From Gammaproteobacteria bacterium (lineage in GTDB: Bacteria; Pseudomonadota; Gammaproteobacteria; Chromatiales; Chromatiaceae), in contig DAOUQU010000104.1 in the NCBI GenBank assembly GCA_030625445.1, forward strand, positions 1-6,139: 6,139 bases of DNA. The letters are read 5' to 3'. Of the stretch, positions 1-5,104 are shown piece by piece (within the stretch, counting starts at the first letter, position 1; the number at the start of each line of letters is the position of its first letter). The notes beneath the pieces are model-generated. The model worked only from the letters and a program-made list of their open reading frames with translations, had not been told where the DNA came from and ran no database searches. Both the position numbers and the translations under genes were made by a program.

Positions 1-608
1 ATGCACTCTTTCCAGCGGTTTACGATGCGGCAGAATAGTTCTGCTGTACCTTCTGCATCATAGATCGAAGAGTGCGCCTCGCGATGGTCCCACTCCATAC
101 CGGCGGCAATTGCGGCTTTGGCTAGCACCGTCTGACCATAAGCCAGTCCTGCCAGACTGACGGTGTCAAAGGTGGAGAAGGGGTGGAAGGGATTGCGTTT
201 ATTGTGGCAGCGCTTCGCAGCGGCATTGATAAAGGCAAGGTCAAACGTCGCATTGTGACCCACCAGAATCGCCCGTTTACAGCCACTCTCTTTGATAGCG
301 TGTCGAATCGGCAGAAAACAGTGCTGCAGGGCCTCTTTCTCGTTCAGAGCGCCGCGCAGTGGATTGTCCGGATCAATGCCATTAAATTCCAGCGCCTTGG
401 GGTCCAGATTGGCGCCCTCGAAAGGCAGCACGTGACAATGGAGCGTCTCAGCCCGTTCCAACAGGCCGTCGCTGTTGATTCGCAGGGTGACGGCTGCAAT
501 TTCGAGCAGTGCATCCTGCTCAGTATTGAAGCCGCCTGTCTCGACATCCACCACTACCGGCAGGAAACCACGGAATCGACCGGCAATCACCGGGTTATAT
601 GTAATCAT
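1..608 (-). CDS. rnt: Ribonuclease T (3' end missing from window)
   Basis: RNase T is a DEDDh-family 3'-5' exoribonuclease, acting as a dimer in the cytoplasm. It trims the 3' ends of tRNA, 5S and 23S rRNA and other stable RNAs, and turns over the tRNA CCA end. Reading leftward from ATG at 608-606, 202 codons are visible. The DEDDh residues are all present: D21 and E23 in VVVDVETGGFN, D123 in GHNATFD, and H179 and D184 in AHSSIYDAE. These match E. coli D23/E25/D125/H181/D186 with a constant offset of two. Substrate-stacking phenylalanines also appear kept (F27, F75, F122, F144), while the position of E. coli E73 is Lys71. KRNPFHPF (137-144) and GLAYGQTVLAKA (154-165) are typical. The family is about 215 residues, so only some 10-15 are lost off the left edge. 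No strong ribosome site precedes the ATG, but an in-frame stop at 644-642 limits any extension. Divergent from mlaA. Confidence 0.96.
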   Translation of the reverse strand, partial: MITYNPVIAGRFRGFLPVVVDVETGGFNTEQDALLEIAAVTLRINSDGLLERAETLHCHVLPFEGANLDPKALEFNGIDPDNPLRGALNEKEALQHCFLPIRHAIKESGCKRAILVGHNATFDLAFINAAAKRCHNKRNPFHPFSTFDTVSLAGLAYGQTVLAKAAIAAGMEWDHREAHSSIYDAEGTAELFCRIVNRWKEC

Positions 609-640
609 GAGGCGCAGAATAGCAGATCGGCTTGATCGAC

Positions 641-668
641 ACTATGGAAAGGGATAGCATGGCGTCAG
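641..668 (-). promoter_or_regulatory. Weak candidate sigma-70 promoter for rnt
   Basis: On the minus strand CTGACG (668-663, four of six to TTGACA) and CATAGT (646-641, four of six to TATAAT) are 16 bases apart, which would place a transcript start about 25 bases before the rnt ATG. The 122-base divergent gap (609-730) must also hold the mlaA promoter. The best I see there is TTGGTC (677-682) with TAAGAA (700-705), too weak to call. Two overlapping short inverted repeats, AGTCT-G-AGACT (667-677) and GAGAC-TTG-GTCTC (672-684), sit between them. Confidence 0.25.
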
Positions 669-730
669 TCTGAGACTTGGTCTCGCTAGTTCATGCAAAT
701 AAGAATAATGGCAAAAGCTGTTTGATTTTT

Positions 731-1441
731 ATGAGAAGAGCATCGGTTTTCCTGTTTCTGCTATTGTTGTCATTGCATCCGCTGCATGCAGAGGATGAGG
801 TCGATCATCTCTCACACTCTAATCCCGATCCCTGGGAAAAGGTCAACAGGAAAATCTTTCGTTTTAACCGGGGCGTCGACCGTGTTTTTTTCAAGCCGCT
901 GTCGAGTCATAGTGATGGCCTGATTCCCGCGCCAGTCACGCTGGGGGTGAGAAACTTTTTCAGCAATCTCAATGATGTCGGTATCGCAATCAACAACCTG
1001 CTGCAGGGAAAATTCAAACATGCTCTCTCTGACGGTGGTCGTCTTGTGGTTAACACCACCATGGGACTGGGCGGTCTGTTTGATGTCGCTACGCTGATGA
1101 AGCTGGAGAAGCATTATGAAGATTTTGGTCAGACATTCGGCAAGTGGGGTGTGCCAGCCGGACCTTATCTCGTCGTGCCCCTGTTCGGGCCCTCATCGGT
1201 TCGTGATGCAGTGGGGCTGGTTGGAGATTACGCTGTTGATCCAGTACTGTATGCGCCGGAGGTAGAAATCGTCGTCGGTCTGTTCGTCCTTCGTGCTGTC
1301 AATATGCGCAGCGATTTACAGGACGTTACAGATATCATTGACCAGGCGGCGCTTGATCCCTACGCTTTCGAACGTGACTCCTGGCTGCAGAAGAGAGAGT
1401 TCGAAATCACGGACGGCAGTTTTGAGGATGAAGACTTTTAA
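731..1441 (+). CDS. mlaA: MlaA/VacJ family outer-membrane lipid asymmetry protein, without lipobox
   Basis: MlaA sits in the inner leaflet of the outer membrane, works with porins, and removes misplaced phospholipids from the outer leaflet for return through MlaC and MlaFEDB. This protein has the family landmarks: DPWEKVNR (33-40) and FNRG, NNLLQG, NTTMGLGGLFDVA (108 onward), FGQTFGKWGVPAGPYLVVPLFGPSSVRD (133-159 region), and a C-terminal LDPYAFERDSWLQKREF. The frame is open back to TTG at 677, but ATG 731 is preferred because it starts a clean signal peptide (Met-Arg-Arg, a Phe/Leu-rich core, then HPLHA before Glu21). That gives 236 residues, close to the family's roughly 250. The odd point is that most characterised members are lipoproteins with an LxGC lipobox, and no cysteine occurs in this signal region. 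No clear Shine-Dalgarno sequence precedes 731; TTG 722 is a possible alternative. No other mla genes are adjacent, as is usual for mlaA in many genomes. Confidence 0.93.
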   Translation: MRRASVFLFLLLLSLHPLHAEDEVDHLSHSNPDPWEKVNRKIFRFNRGVDRVFFKPLSSHSDGLIPAPVTLGVRNFFSNLNDVGIAINNLLQGKFKHALSDGGRLVVNTTMGLGGLFDVATLMKLEKHYEDFGQTFGKWGVPAGPYLVVPLFGPSSVRDAVGLVGDYAVDPVLYAPEVEIVVGLFVLRAVNMRSDLQDVTDIIDQAALDPYAFERDSWLQKREFEITDGSFEDEDF

Positions 1442-1550
1442 AACTTTTTTGATAGACCATTGCTCAATAATCGGTTACATTTAACTCGCTAGCGGTGCGT
1501 GAGATTTATCAATTCAGGATCAATAGAGATTGAATAGTTTCAACATCGAT

Positions 1551-1614
1551 TAAGGAGGTTAATATTCATAAGTAATTACTACTTGTGGGTTCTCCCTTAT
1601 GCAAGCTAACCGCC
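1551..1614 (+). promoter_or_regulatory. Leader RNA element: perfect Shine-Dalgarno sequence able to pair with a downstream segment
   Basis: TAAGGAGGT (1551-1559) is the full complement of the 16S rRNA 3' end, yet no ATG, GTG or TTG lies at a normal distance. The nearest in-frame codon at good spacing is ATA 1568-1570, which opens 13 codons ending with TAA at 1607-1609. GGAGGTTA (1554-1561) can pair with TAACCGCC (1607-1614) through seven of eight positions, which would hide the site. The enclosed bases include the 10-bp palindrome AGTAATTACT (1571-1580). The rest of the 210-base gap (1442-1651) holds the palindrome CGCTAGCG (1487-1494), and I see no convincing sigma-70 promoter in it. Its role as a regulatory leader is inferred. 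Confidence 0.3.
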
Positions 1615-1655
1615 TGCGCAACATTTACCATTCACTTTTAGAGATTAACTTATGA
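1599..1655 (+). CDS. Possible 18-codon leader peptide overlapping the next start
   Basis: ATG 1599 opens a short frame encoding MQANRLRNIYHSLLEINL. It ends at TGA 1653-1655, which overlaps the ATG of the secreted repeat protein in the classic ATGA arrangement that permits translational coupling. A weak GTGGG (1585-1589) precedes the ATG by 9 bases. The peptide matches no leader I know and has no run of a regulatory amino acid. A frame of this length can arise by chance, so the case rests on the exact stop/start overlap and the structured leader upstream. Confidence 0.25.
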   Translation: MQANRLRNIYHSLLEINL

Positions 1656-2176
1656 AAAACATCGTAAAGATCGCTGCATTAGCAGCAATGCTGGCTACCA
1701 CAGCTGTTTCTGCTGAATCGTGGGATATGCCCTGGGACGATAGTGATAGCGACTGGAACAACGACTGGAACAACGACTGGAACAACAACATGAGAAATGA
1801 CATGTCCAATCGCGGCTATGGTCGCGGTGATACTTCCGGGCGTGGTCGCGGTCGCGGCGCCGGTCGCGGCAGTTTCAGCATGGACATGGATGCTGATGCC
1901 GATACCGATTGGTCAGGCGATGGCTATGGCTCCGGTTCCGGTGACAGCTACAACCGCTGGGACAACCGCTGGGACAACAACAGCCGTTGGGACAACAGTA
2001 ATCGCTGGAATAACCGCAGCTATGGCGACCGTCGTTCTGGTCGTTCTTATGGTGGTTATGGTCGTCCATACGGTTATGGTCGTCAATACGGTTACGGTCC
2101 CCGTAGCGCAGCTCCTGTGAGACCTTCTGCAGCAGCACCAAGAGCAGCAGCGCCAGCTACTAAAAACTGCAAGTAA
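1652..2176 (+). CDS. Secreted low-complexity repeat protein, candidate sulfur globule envelope protein
   Basis: The 174-residue product starts with a clear signal peptide (Lys3, Lys6, an Ala/Leu core, cleavage after VSA at 21). The mature part is almost all low complexity. It has an acidic Trp/Asp stretch with three DWNN repeats (34-45), a GR-rich tract (54-73), an acidic patch (MDMDADADTDW, 77-87), four RW(D/N)N units (102-121), a Gly/Tyr/Arg section with YGYGRQYGYG (133-149), and an Ala/Pro/Arg tail ending in Cys173-Lys174. Sulfur globule proteins of purple sulfur bacteria and relatives are small exported proteins with regular Gly/Tyr or Asn-rich repeats that coat sulfur globules in the periplasm, so this is the best family guess. 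It rests on composition and export, not on a catalytic motif. Other secreted Gly-rich proteins, such as matrix or envelope structural proteins, remain possible. A weak AGAG lies about 8 bases before the ATG, and the upstream frame may couple translation. A strong terminator follows, and the gene appears to be transcribed alone. Confidence 0.68.
   Translation: MKNIVKIAALAAMLATTAVSAESWDMPWDDSDSDWNNDWNNDWNNNMRNDMSNRGYGRGDTSGRGRGRGAGRGSFSMDMDADADTDWSGDGYGSGSGDSYNRWDNRWDNNSRWDNSNRWNNRSYGDRRSGRSYGGYGRPYGYGRQYGYGPRSAAPVRPSAAAPRAAAPATKNCK
1751..1786 (+). repeat. Three exact 12-bp in-frame tandem repeats (DWNN)
   Basis: GACTGGAACAAC occurs three times in direct succession with no mismatch and encodes Asp-Trp-Asn-Asn each time (residues 34-45). 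Identity at third codon positions points to recent slippage or recombination expansion, not only selection on the protein. Confidence 0.95.
1955..2014 (+). repeat. Degenerate 12-bp in-frame repeats (RWDN/RWNN)
   Basis: CGCTGGGACAAC is repeated exactly at 1955-1966 and 1967-1978. After six-base spacers encoding Asn-Ser and Ser-Asn it returns as CGTTGGGACAAC (1985-1996) and CGCTGGAATAAC (2003-2014). The units encode Arg-Trp-Asp/Asn-Asn at residues 102-121. Synonymous changes in the later copies show these are older than the DWNN array. Confidence 0.9.
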
Positions 2177-2189
2177 TCCATTGTAGTTG

Positions 2190-2234
2190 AGCCGTACTTC
2201 CCGCCTGCCGGGAAGTACGGCTTCAATCTTTTTT
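2190..2234 (+). terminator. Strong Rho-independent terminator
   Basis: AGCCGTACTTCCCG (2190-2203) and its exact complement (2209-2222) form a perfect 14-bp stem with a 5-base loop, 13 bases after the repeat-protein stop codon. Six T follow at 2229-2234, after a six-base gap. The other strand has no T run beyond the stem, so it should act rightward only and separates this gene from the downstream operon. Confidence 0.88.
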
Positions 2235-2265
2235 CACCACTTCACCACCGCAGTTGATCCAAACC

Positions 2266-2297
2266 GTAGGGTGCAATAAGCTCCGCGCATTGCGCCG
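2266..2297. repeat. Palindromic intergenic element resembling dispersed GTAGGGTGC-type repeats
   Basis: GTAGGGTGCAATAAG starts at 2266, and GCGCATTGCGCCG ends at 2297. GGTGCAAT (2270-2277) pairs with ATTGCGCC (2289-2296) over eight positions with one G-T wobble, leaving an 11-base loop. Sequences of this look recur between genes of many proteobacteria as REP/MITE-like repeats; that comparison is from memory. There is no adjacent transposase and no clear target-site duplication. The bases just after it (2298-2330) hold nothing else I can name. Confidence 0.45.
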
Positions 2298-2339
2298 CAC
2301 GCGTTATTCGTTGCATACTTCACGACAATTTTTATTCCG

Positions 2340-2372
2340 CCTGCTGATTCCAATGGCAGGTATAATCCCCGC
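2340..2372 (+). promoter_or_regulatory. Consensus -10 box giving a probable leaderless transcript, with overlapping inverted repeat
   Basis: TATAAT at 2361-2366 is a perfect sigma-70 -10 box, with the ATG of the protease gene starting only six bases later at 2373. Transcription usually starts about seven bases after the -10, which falls on or beside that ATG. No -35 box of quality is seen at 16-18 bases (around 2338-2343), and there is no TGn extension. CCTGC (2340-2344) and GCAGG (2356-2360) form an inverted repeat ending directly against the -10, a position where a regulator could bind. Promoter identity is well supported; control by a repressor or activator is a guess. Confidence 0.6.
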
Positions 2373-3035
2373 ATGAACGAATTATCAACGATCCAGACCA
2401 TCGCGGCTGCAGCGCTTCCGTTGCTTTTGGCGATTACCCTGCATGAAGCGGCGCATGGCTGGACAGCCCATCGTCTGGGTGACAATACGGCCTATATGAT
2501 GGGGCGTGTGACCATCAATCCCCTGAAGCATATCGACCCTGTTGGAACCATCGTGGTACCCATTGCCATCTATATCCTCAGCGGCTTCAATTTCGCTTTT
2601 GGATGGGCGAAACCGGTGCCGGTCAACTTCTCTCACTTGCGCAATATCCGTCGTGACACGGCGCTGGTTGCCTTCGCAGGACCGGCATCCAATCTGTTGA
2701 TGCTGCTTGCCTGGGCTCTGGTCATCAAGGTGATTGTCTCGGTTGCCGGGGTTGACTATTACTCCCACAGTTTTATCGGCGCAATGGCTGGGTTTGGCAT
2801 CCTGATCAACTCAATCCTGGCGGCACTAAACCTGCTGCCTCTGCTGCCGCTGGACGGTGGACGCATACTCAACTCCTGGCTGCCGTATAATCTGTCGCAG
2901 GCATTTGAAAAAATCGAGCCCTATGGCCTGTTCATTATCATGGGGTTGCTGTTCACCGGCATTCTGAGTCCCGTGCTTATGGCAATGATGAATTTCATCA
3001 ATCGCATCGTCTTTACACTGATTGGTTTGACCTGA
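2373..3035 (+). CDS. Site-2 protease family (M50B-like) integral membrane metalloprotease
   Basis: A 220-residue polytopic membrane protein of the compact site-2 protease group that is common beside trpS or scpAB. Zinc-site motifs are intact: HEAAH at 24-28 in the first membrane segment, with E25 as catalytic base, and LDGG with D161 as the third ligand. Other group hallmarks are GRVTINPLKHIDP (44-56), GWAKPVPVN (77-85) and GPASN (103-107). Hydrophobic segments lie near 9-27, 57-72, 96-125, 134-160 and 185-215. It lacks a PDZ domain, so it is not RseP. The physiological substrate of this subgroup is, as far as I know, not settled. The start fits relatives, which place HExxH about 20-25 residues in; there is no Shine-Dalgarno sequence, which agrees with leaderless translation. 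It is first in the operon, with trpS beginning six bases after its stop. Confidence 0.93.
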   Translation: MNELSTIQTIAAAALPLLLAITLHEAAHGWTAHRLGDNTAYMMGRVTINPLKHIDPVGTIVVPIAIYILSGFNFAFGWAKPVPVNFSHLRNIRRDTALVAFAGPASNLLMLLAWALVIKVIVSVAGVDYYSHSFIGAMAGFGILINSILAALNLLPLLPLDGGRILNSWLPYNLSQAFEKIEPYGLFIIMGLLFTGILSPVLMAMMNFINRIVFTLIGLT

Positions 3036-3041
3036 TAATTT

Positions 3042-4277
3042 ATGGATTTCGACATCTCACTGAACAAAATCGCCTCCCAGCATGCGCGCGTACTCTCCGG
3101 CATGCGTCCGACCGGGCAGCTGCACCTGGGGCACTATCATGGCGTCCTGAAAAACTGGGTGGAGCTGCAGCACGAATACCGCTGCTTCTTTTTTGTCGCC
3201 GACTGGCATGCATTGACCACACACTACGACGATCCAACCGGGATTCCTCAAAGTACCCATGAAATGGTGATTGACTGGCTTGCCGCCGGGGTCAATCCCA
3301 ATGAAGCGACCATCTTTATACAGTCACGCGTTCCCGAACATGCCGAACTGCACCTGCTGCTATCGATGATCACGCCGCTGGGGTGGCTCGAACGCGTACC
3401 CAGCTACAAGGACCAACAGGAAAAACTCAAAGAGCGTGATCTCGCAACTTACGGATTTCTTGGTTATCCGCTGCTGCAGAGCGCCGACATCCTGCTCTAC
3501 AGGTCCGGCCTGGTGCCGGTTGGTGAAGACCAGGTCTCTCATGTGGAGTTGACGCGTGAAGTGGCGCGTCGTTTCAACCATATCTATGGACGTGAAACCG
3601 ATTTCGCCGCCAAAGCGGAAGCTGCCATGAGAAAGATGGGGAAGAAAAACGCCAGGCTCTATCAGCGTTATCGCAATGCCTGGCAGGAGCAGGGGGATGA
3701 TGAAGCGCTCTCCGCCGGCAGGGCGTTGCTCGAAGGGCAGCAAAACATCACCGTTGCCGACAAGGATCGTCTCTATGGTTATCTTGAGGGTGGCGGCAAG
3801 GTGATACTGCCGGAGCCCCAGCCGCTGCTGACCAAAGCGTCAAAAATGCCGGGGCTGGATGGGCAGAAGATGTCCAAATCCTATGGCAATACCATCTCAC
3901 TGCGCGCCGATGCCGATGAACTCAGCAAGCAGCTGCGCACCATGCCGACAGATCCGGCGCGTGTACGCCGCACGGATCCCGGTGATCCCGCAAAGTGTCC
4001 GGTGTGGCAATTCCATGAGGTCTATTCGGATGAAAGTATGCGTGACTGGGTGCAGCAGGGGTGCAAATCCGCCTCTATCGGTTGTGTTGACTGCAAACAG
4101 CCGGTCATCGATGCGGTGCTCGAAGAGCTGCGCCCCATGCAGGAGCGCGCCAGGGAGTTCGAGGAGCAGCCGGATGTGGTGCGCAATATCATCAATGAAG
4201 GGTGTGAAACCGCGCGGGAAGAGGCGCGTGAAACCATGGATATCGTCAGGCATGTGATGTCGCTGGAGATGATCTGA
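3042..4277 (+). CDS. trpS: Tryptophanyl-tRNA synthetase, long [4Fe-4S]-type form
   Basis: Class I synthetase that activates tryptophan with ATP and charges tRNA-Trp in the cytoplasm. The Rossmann-fold signature is present as SGMRPTGQLHLGHYHG (19-34, HIGH-type HLGH at 28-31), and KMSKS lies at 276-280 in DGQKMSKSYGN. At 411 residues it is longer than the 334-residue E. coli enzyme. About 70 extra residues, charged and probably helical, sit between FNHIYG (178-183) and PEPQPLLTKASKMPG (257 onward); longer forms like this occur in Xanthomonas-type proteins. Near the C-terminus C319, C341, C348 and C351 form C-x21-C-x6-C-x2-C, very close to the C-x22-C-x6-C-x2-C that binds a [4Fe-4S] cluster in Thermotoga maritima TrpRS. 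ATG 3042 leaves 15 residues before the RVLSGM core; it has a poor ribosome site and probably depends on coupling to the gene upstream. One base separates its stop from scpA. Confidence 0.97.
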   Translation: MDFDISLNKIASQHARVLSGMRPTGQLHLGHYHGVLKNWVELQHEYRCFFFVADWHALTTHYDDPTGIPQSTHEMVIDWLAAGVNPNEATIFIQSRVPEHAELHLLLSMITPLGWLERVPSYKDQQEKLKERDLATYGFLGYPLLQSADILLYRSGLVPVGEDQVSHVELTREVARRFNHIYGRETDFAAKAEAAMRKMGKKNARLYQRYRNAWQEQGDDEALSAGRALLEGQQNITVADKDRLYGYLEGGGKVILPEPQPLLTKASKMPGLDGQKMSKSYGNTISLRADADELSKQLRTMPTDPARVRRTDPGDPAKCPVWQFHEVYSDESMRDWVQQGCKSASIGCVDCKQPVIDAVLEELRPMQERAREFEEQPDVVRNIINEGCETAREEARETMDIVRHVMSLEMI

Positions 4278-4278
4278 G

Positions 4279-5094
4279 GTGGAGCAGCAGACTCCCCGGC
4301 AGCAAAAAGAGCTGCACTTTGCGATGGTGCAGGGAGAGCCGCTGCTCGAACCCCCTAAAGACCTCTATATCCCGCCTGATGCGCTGGAAGTCTTTCTCGA
4401 GGCTTTCGAAGGCCCCCTTGATCTGCTGTTGTACCTGATCCGCAAACAAAACCTCAATATCCTCGATATACCCATTGCAGACATCACCCGGCAATATATT
4501 GAATATATCGCCCTGATGAAAAATATGCGGTTGGAACTTGCCGCCGAGTACCTGGTGATGGCCGCCATGCTGGCCGAGATCAAATCACGTATGCTGCTTC
4601 CCCGTCCCAGACACGAGGATGAGGAGGAGGGAGATCCCAGGGCGGAACTGGTGCGGCGTCTGCAGGAGTATGAGCGTTTTCAACAGGCTGCCGCAGATAT
4701 TGACGAACTGCCGAGAATGGAGCGCGACCTGCATCAGGTCGAGGTTGCTGTTCCGCATAAACAGAGTGAACACCCCTTGCCGGATGTCGATTTGAAAGAG
4801 TTGCTGTTTGCTTTTCACGAAGTGATGCGGCGCGCCGACCTTTTCAGTAGTCACCAGATAGAGAGGGAGGTGCTCAGCGTGCGTGAACGTATGTCAAATG
4901 TACTCGCCACTGTTCGCTCAACCGAATTTACCCCCTTTACCGAACTGTTTGAAATGGTCGAGGGACGTATGGGCGTGGTGGTCACCTTTATGGCTATTCT
5001 TGAATTACTCAAGGAGACCCTCATCGAACTGGTGCAGGTTGACTCCTTCGGTGTTATTCATGTCAAGGCCAGGAGCCTCTCTGAGAATGAATAG
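4279..5094 (+). CDS. scpA: Segregation and condensation protein A (kleisin)
   Basis: ScpA is the kleisin that bridges the two heads of an Smc dimer and, with ScpB, forms the bacterial condensin that organises and segregates the chromosome. The 271-residue protein has the N-terminal Smc-neck-binding helical domain with FEGPLDLLLYLIRKQ (43-57), NILDIPIADITRQY (60-73) and AAEYLVMAAMLAEIKSRMLLP (88-108). An acidic linker (HEDEEEGD) and the ScpB-binding middle follow, and the winged-helix end contains VVTFMAILELLKETLIELVQ. The start is GTG 4279, with GGAG at 4265-4268 ten bases upstream inside trpS. The later ATG 4324 is less likely because relatives share the preceding short N-terminal arm before DLYIPPDALE. 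It is coupled on both sides: one base after trpS and three bases before scpB. Confidence 0.96.
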   Translation: MEQQTPRQQKELHFAMVQGEPLLEPPKDLYIPPDALEVFLEAFEGPLDLLLYLIRKQNLNILDIPIADITRQYIEYIALMKNMRLELAAEYLVMAAMLAEIKSRMLLPRPRHEDEEEGDPRAELVRRLQEYERFQQAAADIDELPRMERDLHQVEVAVPHKQSEHPLPDVDLKELLFAFHEVMRRADLFSSHQIEREVLSVRERMSNVLATVRSTEFTPFTELFEMVEGRMGVVVTFMAILELLKETLIELVQVDSFGVIHVKARSLSENE

Positions 5095-5104
5095 AGAATG
5101 AATA
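5083..5104 (+). repeat. Exact 11-bp tandem duplication across the scpA/scpB junction
   Basis: GAGAATGAATA at 5083-5093 is repeated without change at 5094-5104. The first copy supplies the last codons and the TAG stop of scpA, and the second supplies the ATG start of scpB. With only one copy, scpA would end in TAA with the same protein and scpB would start from the same ATG, overlapping by eight bases (ATGAATAA). The duplication is thus neutral to both proteins but changes their spacing. Confidence 0.92.

Noticed and set aside
183..635. 150-codon plus-strand open frame at the left edge
   Set aside because: It lies antisense to rnt, whose catalytic residues are all present. The frame has no recognisable domain and is a shadow.
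677..730. TTG-initiated 18-residue extension of MlaA
   Set aside because: It would place a hydrophilic Asn/Lys-rich stretch before an otherwise clean signal peptide that begins at ATG 731.
1418..1450. Terminator after mlaA (AGTTTT/AAAACT stem followed by six T)
   Set aside because: The stem is only six AT-rich pairs with a 16-base loop, and it starts inside the coding region; too weak to call.
1460..1570. Sigma-70 promoter for the repeat protein (for example TTGCTC at 1460, or TTCAAC at 1539 with TAATAT at 1560)
   Set aside because: Either the spacing is wrong or the boxes match poorly. A promoter must exist here or further upstream, but I cannot pick one.
1751..2014. Repeats in the 1.7-2.0 kb region as a CRISPR array
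   Set aside because: The units are 12 bp, tandem, in frame and inside a coding region, with no unique spacers of CRISPR length.
1797..2141. Long open frames overlapping the repeat protein in another plus frame (1797-2120) and on the minus strand (1875-2141)
   Set aside because: Repetitive GC-rich coding sequence keeps other frames open. Their products are simple Val/Ala/Thr/Met or His/Cys/Ser-rich translations of the repeats, with no signal or domain.
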